Assembly (NCBI RefSeq): GCF_016056305.1
Contig: NZ_JAECZC010000010.1
Coordinates: 1-64,000 of the forward strand
Direction: 5' to 3'
From: Amazonocrinis nigriterrae CENA67
GTDB lineage: Bacteria; Cyanobacteriota; Cyanobacteriia; Cyanobacteriales; Nostocaceae
DNA length: 64,000 bases
Under the pieces are notes generated by a model. It had not been told where the DNA came from. It worked only from the letters and a program-made list of their open reading frames with translations, and did no database searches. Shown in pieces: positions 36,344 through 44,825 of this stretch; position 1 is the stretch's first letter, and every line of letters starts with the position of its first letter. The translations under genes and the position numbers were made by a program.

Positions 36344-37051
36344 TTAACGTATACCCAATATTTCCGAAATCGCCGCTACAATGTCAAGATAAAAATTACC
36401 TTTTACTGCCCTAAACAGTTCAAACTTTGAGTCAGGCGCACCAAAAAAAGGTCTGAGAAACCATCCCAATTGCATACCAACAAAAGCATAAAGAAGTAAC
36501 CAGGATCTTAAAATCGTGGTGCGGGTTTTTTTGCCAACTTCATCTTGTTGAGAAAGTAACTGCATTCCTTCATAAAGGAATTTAACGCCAAAAATACCTG
36601 TGATCCCAAAAATTAACACGTTTAACAGTTTAAAAAATTGATAAGAATCTGGGGTAGTGATCAGAAAAAATAGCGTGACTGGTGCAAAACTGAATAAAAG
36701 CACACTAATTACTGATACAGATGTGAGTAATACAACAAAATGCTGTTGAATAGTGCTTTGAGAACCAAAGAGAACGTTAAAGAAGAATAAAGTTGGAAAA
36801 CAAATGATGAGGGTTAACAAATAGAAGGCGGGTAATTTAATAGCACCGGATAATGCCTGTGCCCAACTGTGAGATGCACCAATAATTGCCCCATAGATGG
36901 CAAAGAAAATAGAACTAGAAACAAACAGAGAACTAATTTTCTTTTGTAATCTCACCTCTTGGCGGATTTCTTCTAAAAATCCCTGGCGATCGCGTAGTAA
37001 ACTAAGCAGAACACCAAAGTGTTGAATTTTGTAAGATGGCTTTTCCAACAT
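36344..37051 (-). CDS. Polytopic membrane protein, paralogue A
   Basis: A 235-residue protein with about five membrane helices between residues 40 and 205. A conserved N-terminal stretch (LLRDRQGFLEEIRQE) and C-terminal stretch (LLYAFVGMQLGWFLRPFFG) are shared with the next gene at 37108. Relatives occur widely in cyanobacteria as unnamed membrane proteins. No catalytic motif is seen. The topology loosely recalls Yip1-type proteins; function not assigned. Confidence 0.75.
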   Translation of the reverse strand: MLEKPSYKIQHFGVLLSLLRDRQGFLEEIRQEVRLQKKISSLFVSSSIFFAIYGAIIGASHSWAQALSGAIKLPAFYLLTLIICFPTLFFFNVLFGSQSTIQQHFVVLLTSVSVISVLLFSFAPVTLFFLITTPDSYQFFKLLNVLIFGITGIFGVKFLYEGMQLLSQQDEVGKKTRTTILRSWLLLYAFVGMQLGWFLRPFFGAPDSKFELFRAVKGNFYLDIVAAISEILGIR

Positions 37052-37107
37052 AGTAATTTTAGATTAATTCAATAATATTGAAATCTGAATTTTTCACTCA
37101 TAATTCA

Positions 37108-37812
37108 TCAACGAAATCCCAGGAGGTAGCTAATAGCTTGAATGACGCTGAGATAAAAATTACCTTCTCTTTCTCGAAATAGTTGAAAGGCAGAATCAGG
37201 TGTACCAAAAAAAGGTCTGAGAGTCCATCCTAACTGACTGCCTACAAAAGCATAAAGAAATAACCAAAACTGTAAAATTTTCTTCCGGGTTTTGCTACCT
37301 TCATCCTCTTGTTCTAAAACTGAGTTCATCGCCTGATATAAAGCCGAAACACCAATAAATCCTGTGAGGGAAAAGATAACTACATTTAACAGAATTAAAA
37401 ATTGGTAATTGTTGGTAGTAATTAAGAAAAATAAGGTGATGGGGGCAAAGCTAAATAAAAGTACACTAGTGACTGAAACTGCTGTCAATACTAGTGCAAA
37501 GTGCTGTCCAAAGGTTCGTTTGGAACCAAAAATAATATTTGCAAAGAACAGTGTTGGTAAACAAATTAGCAATGTAATTAAATAAAGGGCTGGTAGTTTG
37601 ATGGCAGAAGACAAAGCTTGCATCCAGCTATGATATGCACCAATGATGCCGCCATAGATAGCCAGAAATATGGAACTACAAACCAGCAGAGAAATGATTT
37701 TAGTTGGTAATCTCGCACCTTGACGAATTTCTTCTAGAAATCCTTGGCGATCGCGCAGTAAACCAATCAGCACTGTAAAGTATTTGATTCCTAAAGATTT
37801 CCGTTCAATCAT
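37108..37812 (-). CDS. Polytopic membrane protein, paralogue B
   Basis: A 234-residue paralogue of the 36344 gene, 56 bases upstream of it in the same direction, so a tandem duplication. The same motifs are present: LLRDRQGFLEEIRQG near the start and LRPFFGTPDSAFQLF near the end. About five membrane helices. It starts 22 bases after the FAD oxidoreductase stop, so the three genes may form an operon. Function unknown. Confidence 0.75.
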   Translation of the reverse strand: MIERKSLGIKYFTVLIGLLRDRQGFLEEIRQGARLPTKIISLLVCSSIFLAIYGGIIGAYHSWMQALSSAIKLPALYLITLLICLPTLFFANIIFGSKRTFGQHFALVLTAVSVTSVLLFSFAPITLFFLITTNNYQFLILLNVVIFSLTGFIGVSALYQAMNSVLEQEDEGSKTRKKILQFWLFLYAFVGSQLGWTLRPFFGTPDSAFQLFREREGNFYLSVIQAISYLLGFR

Positions 37813-37834
37813 GTTATCCTCACACAGAGATTAT

Positions 37835-39379
37835 TCATGTTTTATCCGAGTAATCAGCGCCAGAACCAAACTTCCAAGTATCAACTAAGCGATGCCAATA
37901 ATATTGTTGTTCGCTTGGTTGATTCCTAAACCATGTTTCTAACATTGGAGTTAGCCAAACCAAGGCAGTGTAAATACCTAAATTGCTGTAATGTACCAGC
38001 CAATCGAGCAAATTTGCTAAACCTACCTGGGGAATTATTTTGGCAACTAATGCCGGATGGGATAAACCAGTTTTTAAAAGGGTTTGTGTCAGGGCAGAAA
38101 ACTGTACGATATCTTGTAAAAATGGCTTGAGTACTGGTGTACCCAACTGTTGCATTTCTTGAAATACCGCAGAAAGCAGTTGGTTAATTTGATCTGGGGA
38201 AATTTGCTGATTTACACCGACACTCATGGCTTTTTGAAATAACCAGGTGACAGTCAGACTTGGCTGATAGGGTTGCAGCAGTGCCAGTGCCTTGGCAGAT
38301 AATTGATTGGTTTGTAGTGCTTCATCAATGCCAAATGTTAAACGCTTCAGGTGACGCACCATTGCACCAAAACCACCAAAACTCAAGGGTGATTGATTAC
38401 CGCTGCTATCTCCTACTGGTAGAATGCGATTCCAAGGAGTTTTCAGAGGGCTTTGGCGGTAAGTGGGAAAGAAGCCAAATAGCGCCCGTTGAAACTGCAA
38501 CTGATTTAATGCCACACCCTGATATTCTGGTAAAAGACGCAGATATTCCTCAAACAAAGCTTCTAAACTTAGGCGTTGTGGATGTGCATCCATGTAGGTA
38601 AACAAGTAAGTGGTTCTACCGTCTCTAGCCGGGAAAGCTTCCCAGAAGTATTGGCATTGATTTTGCAAAGATGTGAATGATAACAACAAATCGCCAGAGT
38701 TATTTTCCGGAAAACCTTGGGCGCAACTTCCCACAACCAAGCAAAGGGCATCCGGTTTTTTGCCTTGACGTGCTTGTCGGGTGATGGGAGAAAAATGTCC
38801 CATAGCGTCGAGTAACAACTTAGCTGTGAATTGATTTACCATCACCCCATCCGGGTGAACCACCGCTTCAGTAAAAGGTGTGTTTTCTAACAACTTGCCA
38901 CCAGCAGCTAAAAACTTACTTTTCAAAGTAGCCAGGAGATAAACAGGATCTACACCGATATTCAGGACATTTTCAACCCAAACCTCCACGCCACCTTGAA
39001 AGCCGACACGTGCCGGATTATATTGAGTAGCGATCGCTGTTTCTAACTCCTCCTCACTCAGCAAATTTAATTCCACAAATACTTCCAACTCTTGACGGGA
39101 GATATTCCACTCTTGTTCTCTCCCCCGCAAAATTCCGCGTTCTAGCAAAGCCACTCGCAGTCCCTTCACTGCCAAAGCGCAACCAATTAAAATGCCTAAA
39201 GTGCCACCGCAGATAATAACATCCCAGTCTACAGCCCCTAAAAGTTGTTCACTTTCTTTAACTACTGTTGGTATGGGTGCGGTATTCTCTCTAATAGATG
39301 CAAGAATGCGATCGCTTTGACGCAAACCTGCCAATACATCGCCTGGTAGTTGCGAGAGAATTTCTTCAGTTAAAGACAT
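37835..39379 (-). CDS. FAD-dependent oxidoreductase (lycopene cyclase/geranylgeranyl reductase-like)
   Basis: A 514-residue flavoprotein from ATG 39379 (an in-frame TTG lies at 39388). A Rossmann dinucleotide site is at VIICGGTLGILIGCALA (about 52-68), followed by VALLERG. A second FAD-contact region is near RILPVGDSSGNQSPLSFGG (about 320-340). The C-terminal third is helical and lacks other motifs. The family includes prenyl reductases and cyclases acting on membrane lipids. Substrate unknown. It is followed by the two membrane paralogues. Confidence 0.82.
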   Translation of the reverse strand: MSLTEEILSQLPGDVLAGLRQSDRILASIRENTAPIPTVVKESEQLLGAVDWDVIICGGTLGILIGCALAVKGLRVALLERGILRGREQEWNISRQELEVFVELNLLSEEELETAIATQYNPARVGFQGGVEVWVENVLNIGVDPVYLLATLKSKFLAAGGKLLENTPFTEAVVHPDGVMVNQFTAKLLLDAMGHFSPITRQARQGKKPDALCLVVGSCAQGFPENNSGDLLLSFTSLQNQCQYFWEAFPARDGRTTYLFTYMDAHPQRLSLEALFEEYLRLLPEYQGVALNQLQFQRALFGFFPTYRQSPLKTPWNRILPVGDSSGNQSPLSFGGFGAMVRHLKRLTFGIDEALQTNQLSAKALALLQPYQPSLTVTWLFQKAMSVGVNQQISPDQINQLLSAVFQEMQQLGTPVLKPFLQDIVQFSALTQTLLKTGLSHPALVAKIIPQVGLANLLDWLVHYSNLGIYTALVWLTPMLETWFRNQPSEQQYYWHRLVDTWKFGSGADYSDKT

Positions 39380-39483
39380 TTTCAACAAACTGAACTCTAC
39401 ATTTTAAAACTACCTGACAATGAAGAAAGTAGATATGATGATGACACTTCCATCCTTGAGATTTTGCAGCTACCCAATGTCCC

Positions 39484-39608
39484 GCCAAGAAATAAATTTC
39501 TTGGCTAATAGCTTAAGTCCACTTAAGTGGACTGAGTAACAGCCGCTGATAGGGGTTTAGTCCTCTTGAGAGGACTTTAACTATTAGCCATAGGTTTCTA
39601 ACCTATGG
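39484..39608. repeat. Compact cluster of palindromes, cloverleaf-like
   Basis: The arms are GCCAAGAAAT/ATTTCTTGGC (39484-39505), an outer pair GGCTAATAG/CTATTAGCC (39503-39511, 39581-39589) enclosing two perfect palindromes AGTCCACTTAAGTGGACT (39515-39532) and AGTCCTCTTGAGAGGACT (about 39559-39576), and CCATAGGTT/AACCTATGG (39588-39608). Transcribed, it would fold as a three-way junction between two hairpins. It lies in the 320-base gap between the FAD gene and the pentapeptide gene; no gene is seen in the gap. Confidence 0.75.
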
Positions 39609-39699
39609 CGGTTTTTGCAGCTAGTGCAAGATTTGTAAGCGTTTCTGGAGAAGTGCAGCAGATATTAATTAACAGCTTAGGGATTTTTGATTGGATGTA

Positions 39700-41760
39700 T
39701 TATCCCAAATTGAATAGCTTAGCGATCGCAGGCAATAATTTATTAGCTGCTTCGTATAATGTGGCAACTGTGGGTAAGCCTGCAAATATCCCTTTCAACA
39801 TGGTGATTGCTGTTTTTGCAGTCTTTTGCTTGGTGGATTCTTGGGGATTTTGACCGGCTTCGGCTAAAGTTTTTACCTGTTCCAAGGCTTCGGCTTTGTC
39901 TGCTTCTGGTAAATGTGAAGACTGTGTAATTGCATCTTGCAACTGTGACAACAATTCTTTAATTCCTGGTTTATCTGGTTCGGGAGAATCAGGCAATTGA
40001 TTGAGGGCAATACTTACATTACCGCTGATGGTTCCGAGATTTGCAACAGAACCACCGCCAGCGATACCGCTGACATTACTGCTATTTTGTATATTAATGC
40101 CGCTGATATCAGACATATTATTAATATTTCCTTGTATATTATATTTTGACTCCTGGAGTGCAGTTGTGATCATATTTTGTAAATCACGAATATAATTATC
40201 TTTTTCTATAAGTAGTAATTGCTGACTTTGAGATAAAGCTTTAAGTTGATTATAATCATCAAAATATTCTGCGCTCAGTTGAGATTTATCGCTACCTGCT
40301 GCGGTTTTGGCTTGAAGCAAGATTTTATCTTCGCCGCGTTTCTCTATTGCCACGATTTCTAACTCGGCTTCTGGATGGTTTTCTACAAGTTTTTTGAAAG
40401 CAATGGCAATGGCGCGGGGGTCAACACCTTGATTGTGGTAAAGGTCGAGGGTGTCAAAAATTGGCTGGATAAAGTCGGCAAAGTCGCCGTCTGCAAAAAC
40501 CTCTTTTTTATTATCAGGTTTGCGGAGGGGGTCAGGGTTCTGTTTGGTGGGTAAGCGCATGAAGACATATTCACACCTGACACCATGCAATTTAGTTGTA
40601 TTTGTAATGCCCCAATCTTCAATGTAAGCGCCGGTGAGAGTTGCACCTGTTAAATCAGTTGCGTCTAGTTGCGTTTGCTTCAGCTTTGCTCTTGAAAAAT
40701 CGGCATCTTGCAAATTAGCTTCGCTGAGGTCAGCACCAATAAAACTAGCATCTGCTAGGTTAGCTTTTTGTAAGTTGATACCGCGCAGGTTTTCACGGTT
40801 AAAGTTTTTATCCTGTCCTTGTCCTGTAACTAGCAGTTGACGTACTTGTGAATTGTCAAGATAAGTTTTACCAGGACTAACATAGTCAAGCATTTTTGCT
40901 TCCTGCCAATGAGTACAGATAAGAGTAGTGTCTCGGAAATCTGTACTTTTGAGCGTAGCGTAGGCGAAATTAGCATTGGTTAAGTCAGCGCCACGAAAAC
41001 TTGTACCTCCTATTTGAGCATAGGTGATAGCGGTATTACGAATACGAACCAAGGAGTCCTTTTCATCTTCTTTCATGGCTCGCCATCTGGTATACATAGT
41101 CAATAACGCTACCGCTCCTGCTACGGCGAAGTTTTCGGCTCTGGCTTCGATAAAAGGTATAGCTTCCGGAGCCATCAAGGCTAGAACCCCGATTTTAACT
41201 TCGGCCAAGGCTCCGGTTACGGCAAAGACTCCAACTCCGGCGAAGGTTCCAGCGAAGGTTCCGGCTCTCGCTACGGCAAAGACTAAGGCGAAGTCTCCGG
41301 GTATCATTCCCGCTGCGGTGACCGCCAAGGCTCCTAGTCCGCCTCCAAATCCGGCGAACCGTGTTCCTATTGCAAAAGCTACAAAAGCTACGGCTACTAA
41401 AACATATCGTTCTTCCTTACTAATTGTGCCAATTAAGACAGCAATTAATGTGATTAAAGCAATCCAGCCCTCAATCTGGCTCTCTTTGCTGGATAAGTCA
41501 AATATTTGCGACACATACAAACCATTTATAGCCCAGACACATCCTGACACTACTGACAACAGCCACGAGACAAGGACTAGGAAAATTGCCCAGTGATGTT
41601 TTAGTCCTGCTTTGGCATGGCTGAAGTTTGCCCCTCTCAAATTAGCGTTAGTAAAGTTTGCCCCTCGAATGTCGGCATAGCTAAAGTTTGCACCCGCAAG
41701 GTCTTGTCTACCTTTGAAGTTGCGTCCTTGGAGATTTTGACCGGAAAAGTCTAAAGCCAT
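39700..41760 (-). CDS. Pentapeptide-repeat membrane protein with C-terminal helical domain
   Basis: A 686-residue protein. Pentapeptide units A(D/N)LxX occupy about 2-52 (MALDFSGQNLQGRNF onward), then a Gly/Ala-rich membrane part with several helices (about 55-225). A second pentapeptide block follows (about 240-400, broken once), then a soluble region with coiled coil. The final amphipathic segment ends TMLKGIFAGLPTVATLYEA. The frame opens at TTG 41784 but ATG 41760 fits the repeat start. The last 90 residues recur in other cyanobacterial proteins as I recall; function is not established. No neighbour clarifies its role. Confidence 0.8.
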   Translation of the reverse strand: MALDFSGQNLQGRNFKGRQDLAGANFSYADIRGANFTNANLRGANFSHAKAGLKHHWAIFLVLVSWLLSVVSGCVWAINGLYVSQIFDLSSKESQIEGWIALITLIAVLIGTISKEERYVLVAVAFVAFAIGTRFAGFGGGLGALAVTAAGMIPGDFALVFAVARAGTFAGTFAGVGVFAVTGALAEVKIGVLALMAPEAIPFIEARAENFAVAGAVALLTMYTRWRAMKEDEKDSLVRIRNTAITYAQIGGTSFRGADLTNANFAYATLKSTDFRDTTLICTHWQEAKMLDYVSPGKTYLDNSQVRQLLVTGQGQDKNFNRENLRGINLQKANLADASFIGADLSEANLQDADFSRAKLKQTQLDATDLTGATLTGAYIEDWGITNTTKLHGVRCEYVFMRLPTKQNPDPLRKPDNKKEVFADGDFADFIQPIFDTLDLYHNQGVDPRAIAIAFKKLVENHPEAELEIVAIEKRGEDKILLQAKTAAGSDKSQLSAEYFDDYNQLKALSQSQQLLLIEKDNYIRDLQNMITTALQESKYNIQGNINNMSDISGINIQNSSNVSGIAGGGSVANLGTISGNVSIALNQLPDSPEPDKPGIKELLSQLQDAITQSSHLPEADKAEALEQVKTLAEAGQNPQESTKQKTAKTAITMLKGIFAGLPTVATLYEAANKLLPAIAKLFNLG

Positions 41761-41839
41761 GTTCCACTTTACAGAAGTGAGCAAATTTTACTACATGCTT
41801 AAGCTTGTATGTTCAGCAATGGTAAGATATTTTTGTTTG

Positions 41840-42046
41840 TTGAAGCTCAAAGGTGCAATTTTGAGCATAAAAGCCGCAACTTTGAAGATAAAAGGCTCAT
41901 TGTTGAGGCTCAAAGGCGCAACGTTGAGGATAAAAGGCTCATTGTTGAGGCTCAAAGGCGCAACTTTGAAGCTTAAAGGCACAACGTTCAGGATAAAAGG
42001 TGCAACTTTGAGGTTTAGAGGCTCATCATTAGAGATTAAAGGCTGA
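41840..42046. repeat. 21-bp minisatellite
   Basis: Nine tandem 21-bp units, each starting AAAGG or a variant, run from 41849 to 42037 with partial units at both ends. Read on + they encode KGxxLxI heptads within an open frame (41759-42046). The frame has no ribosome-binding site and its ATG overlaps that of the divergent pentapeptide gene, so it is kept as a repeat. It lies next to a gene that itself encodes short repeats. Confidence 0.8.
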
Positions 42047-42081
42047 TTTTTACACTTTTTATTGAAAGCGACTTAAATGAT

Positions 42082-42474
42082 TTACCACTGTTCCACGATG
42101 AGATTATCTACATAGTTAAAATGTTCATCGTTTGTCGCTAATCTCCAGCCATGTTCCAGACATTGGGCTGCAATCCAAATGTCATTTTCTGGGATTGGTC
42201 TGCCTTTGCGCTTCAAGGTAAGGCGTGTTTGGGCGTATGAACTTGCAGTTTCTCGCCCCATTGAAACTAAAGCACAAGCCTCAATAAACTGTAAATAGCG
42301 AGTCAAGTTTTGCAGGGGACGGGCAGAATTTTCCGCTCCAAACAGCAGCTCAGCAACAACAGGTAATGGAAGGACAATAATAGTAGGCAAAGCTGTGACT
42401 CTTGCAACTACCATCGCATCACCATTGAGATAGCGAATAGCAACGGAAGTGTCTAAAGCTATTTCACCAGCCAT
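42082..42474 (-). CDS. PIN-domain toxin (VapC-like ribonuclease)
   Basis: A 130-residue PIN nuclease. The expected acidic residues are present: ALDTSVAIRYL (Asp near 8), VVAELLFGA (Glu), PENDIWIAA (Asp) and ATNDEHF (Asp). The chosen ATG 42474 overlaps the antitoxin stop by 11 bases (ATGGCTGGTGA), typical of toxin-antitoxin pairs. It would cleave RNA when free of antitoxin. The longer frame to 42504 is less likely. Confidence 0.9.
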   Translation of the reverse strand: MAGEIALDTSVAIRYLNGDAMVVARVTALPTIIVLPLPVVAELLFGAENSARPLQNLTRYLQFIEACALVSMGRETASSYAQTRLTLKRKGRPIPENDIWIAAQCLEHGWRLATNDEHFNYVDNLIVEQW

Positions 42475-42694
42475 TGGAATCAATTTGCTCAAACTCCTGA
42501 TCAATCACAGACTGCAATTGTGCGGCTTCTTCGTCACTCAGAATACCTGCAAACTGTAACAATGGATGAGGCTGAGTCTGTTGGCACTCAATTATGATCT
42601 TAACTTTGCTATGTTCTGCTACACCTATTAGTGTTTGCAGTGGACGCAAAACTCCATTTTCATATATTGCTTCAATCGTTTGAGTTTCTGGCAT
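42464..42694 (-). CDS. Antitoxin of the VapC-like toxin (DUF104/AF2212-like)
   Basis: A 76-residue protein from ATG 42694; a TTG at 42706 would add four residues. TIEAIYENGVLRPLQTL is the hallmark of the short AF2212-like antitoxin family, often paired with PIN toxins in cyanobacteria and archaea. The acidic C-terminus likely wraps the toxin. It overlaps the toxin gene. Confidence 0.88.
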   Translation of the reverse strand: MPETQTIEAIYENGVLRPLQTLIGVAEHSKVKIIIECQQTQPHPLLQFAGILSDEEAAQLQSVIDQEFEQIDSNGW

Positions 42695-42825
42695 ACAATT
42701 TTGCAACCTAATTCCTACTCAAAATTCTATAGCAGTTTACATGATTGCTTTTTCAAATTGTTCCCAGTGTAGCAAGAGAGTTGCCACAATAGAACTGAGA
42801 GTCTCATCGTCAGGACTGCTTTACA

Positions 42826-43572
42826 ATGTATCAAACTGACCCGCCACGTTCTCCAAAAGATGTTTTACCTACGATGTATGATCTTCCTAGTGAAGACCCA
42901 GAGGAACCTGGTTTGCCCGATCAGTTTCATATACTGCAACCTCGTTTATTAGACGAAACCTTTTGTCCTCCAAATTACCCTAGCGATCGCATATTTGTTG
43001 CTAGCGATTTAAATCTTTACTACGATGCACAGCATCCACTGTGGCATAAACGTCCAGATTGGTTTGCTGTTTTAGGTGTTTCGCGTCTCTACAATCAGCG
43101 GAATTTACGCTTAAGTTATGTGCTTTGGCAAGAGGGTGTTAGTCCTTTTGTCGTCGTAGAATTGTTATCCCCTGGTACTGAAAACGAAGATTTGGGGCAG
43201 ACATTACGGGATATTGAACAACCACCAGGAAAATGGGAAGTGTATGAGCAATTTTTACGTATTCCCTATTACGCTGTATTTGATCGCTATAAATATGAAT
43301 TTAAGATGTTTAAATTAGATGGGGGTCGTTATGCTGAGGTAGCTTTGTCTGAATCACGCTTTTGGATACCTGAACTACAACTAGGTTTGGGTGTGTGGCA
43401 CGGTAGTTATCAAGATGTAGAACAGCCTTGGCTGCGCTGGTACCATAGAACAGGCAACTGGGTATCTACTGCTGTGGAAATTGAAAGGCAACGGGCTGAA
43501 ATTGAAAGACAACGCACACAAAGATTGATAGCACAATTGCGCTCTCTGGGTGTGGAACCTGATTTAGATTAA
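42826..43572 (+). CDS. Uma2-family (DUF820) putative endonuclease
   Basis: A 248-residue protein of the PD-(D/E)XK-like Uma2 family, greatly expanded in cyanobacteria and of unknown cellular role. Visible are KRPDWFAVLGVSR, the VVVELLSPGTENED core and the YYAVFDRYKYEF strand. A C-terminal Arg/Glu/Gln-rich coiled coil (EIERQRAEIERQRTQ) is common in this branch. Not an operon member with the divergent antitoxin. The small gene at 43589 follows after 16 bases. Confidence 0.88.
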   Translation: MYQTDPPRSPKDVLPTMYDLPSEDPEEPGLPDQFHILQPRLLDETFCPPNYPSDRIFVASDLNLYYDAQHPLWHKRPDWFAVLGVSRLYNQRNLRLSYVLWQEGVSPFVVVELLSPGTENEDLGQTLRDIEQPPGKWEVYEQFLRIPYYAVFDRYKYEFKMFKLDGGRYAEVALSESRFWIPELQLGLGVWHGSYQDVEQPWLRWYHRTGNWVSTAVEIERQRAEIERQRTQRLIAQLRSLGVEPDLD

Positions 43573-43588
43573 TTTAAAGGAAATATTT

Positions 43589-43804
43589 ATGAACCGCTCA
43601 AAAATAGTTGCCATTATTACAGGTGCGATTTCGATTATTTTAGCGATCGCCTACCTGATTCTCGTCCAACTCCTGGACTTCCGCGATATGAAACCCGCCC
43701 CCATTAGTCAAATTGAAACACCTGCGATCGCTATCTATCAATCGCAGGTTGACTGTAATTCCAACAGTTATCAGTTACCAATCATCTGTAATCAAATTTA
43801 TTGA
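43589..43804 (+). CDS. Small single-helix membrane protein
   Basis: A 71-residue protein with one strong membrane helix (about 7-29) and a short tail containing two Cys. AAAGGAAA precedes the ATG at a proper distance. It probably shares a transcript with the Uma2 gene 16 bases upstream. Its end overlaps the end of the convergent repeat-protein gene by seven bases. No function is known to me. Confidence 0.6.
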   Translation: MNRSKIVAIITGAISIILAIAYLILVQLLDFRDMKPAPISQIETPAIAIYQSQVDCNSNSYQLPIICNQIY

Positions 43805-44421
43805 TTAGTTGGGGGAGAAGGTGGGCGATCGCTATTAGGATGAGGTGGAACGCCCAGCGCATCCTTTAATTGTTGTTCTGTTACCCCCAACTTAGCCGCA
43901 GCAGCAGCAAAATCAGGACGAGGCGGACGCTTGCCTTCGCCGGGATTGGGAGGATTGGCAGGCACTCCCAACGCATCCTTTAATTGTTGTTCTGTCACCC
44001 CCAACTTCGCCGCCGCAGCAGCAAAATCAGGGCGAGGCGGACGCTTGCCTTCGCCGTGATTGGGAGGATTAGCAGGCACTCCCAAAGCATCCTTTAATTG
44101 TTGTTCTGTCACACCCAACTTCGCCGCAGCAGCAGCAAAATCAGGGCGAGGCGGACGCTTGCCTTCGCCGGGATTGGGAGGATTGGCAGGCACTCCCAAC
44201 GCATCCTTTAATTGTTGTTCTGTCACCCCCAACTTGGCCGCAGCAGCAGCAAAATCAGGACGAGGCGGACGTTGATCGTCTGGTGGTTGGTTGGATGGGT
44301 CTGGAACTTGGGCAATTTGATGGGATTTAGTTTCAGCATTTGCTTGGTTGAGTGAAATATAACCAAATGTGCCAACCAAAACAGGAATTGTTGCGATCGC
44401 TAATATTCTACGAACGTTCAT
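43798..44421 (-). CDS. Exported protein with four 38-residue repeats
   Basis: A 207-residue protein. Residues 1-29 form a signal peptide ending NANAE-like (ISLNQANAE). Then four nearly identical units follow, each RPPRPDFAAAAAKLGVTEQQ continuing into LKDALGVPANPPNPGEGK (38 residues, the last one shortened). Each unit likely forms a helical hairpin joined by a Pro-rich linker. The DNA repeats with a 114-bp period (about 43815-44275). Function unknown; such proteins may bind cell-wall or extracellular partners. The promoter is in the same region as that of the sensor kinase. Confidence 0.8.
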   Translation of the reverse strand: MNVRRILAIATIPVLVGTFGYISLNQANAETKSHQIAQVPDPSNQPPDDQRPPRPDFAAAAAKLGVTEQQLKDALGVPANPPNPGEGKRPPRPDFAAAAAKLGVTEQQLKDALGVPANPPNHGEGKRPPRPDFAAAAAKLGVTEQQLKDALGVPANPPNPGEGKRPPRPDFAAAAAKLGVTEQQLKDALGVPPHPNSDRPPSPPTNQ

Positions 44422-44825
44422 AATTAATCTCCAAAAGTTATTTAGAATTGGCTGATGATTGATGATTGATGATTGATGACTGATGACTGTTGCTGATATT
44501 TATAATTAGACTTGCTCTAAATGACAGTTTGCCTGGTTTTTAAATTACAGTTTTGTAATTTAAGGAATGCAAAGAGCGATCGCGACTGAAGACTAGGCAA
44601 AATGTAAGGGCACTGCAATTAATGTCAATTGGGTCTTATCTGGTTTTGAATTGGTGGCTGAACATTTCCTCAAAAACTCCTGTTGCTTACATTTATGATT
44701 AAGCCACCTCAAAATTACAATTTGCCTAGTTTGAAAATTACACTTTTGTAATTTAAACAAGAGGATAAAAAAATCTAAAATACAACCATCAGGAAACGCC
44801 CAATTCCCAAGCTTGGCTTTCGCTT
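44422..44825. promoter_or_regulatory. Intergenic region with two matching palindromic sites
   Basis: Between a divergent pair, two copies of a roughly 45-base sequence lie 194 bases apart. Each has a TTTGCCT(A/G)GTTT motif followed by a palindrome: TTAAATTACA-N4-TGTAATTTAA (44540-44563) and AAATTACA-N4-TGTAATTT (44735-44754). The spacing inside each is the same, which suits binding of a dimeric regulator upstream of the kinase and/or the repeat protein. A GATGATTGATTGATGACTG short repeat lies at 44454-44488. No gene is seen. Confidence 0.55.

Noticed and set aside
41759-42046. 95-aa frame through the 21-bp repeat
   Set aside because: No ribosome-binding site and its ATG overlaps the divergent pentapeptide gene start; kept only as a repeat.
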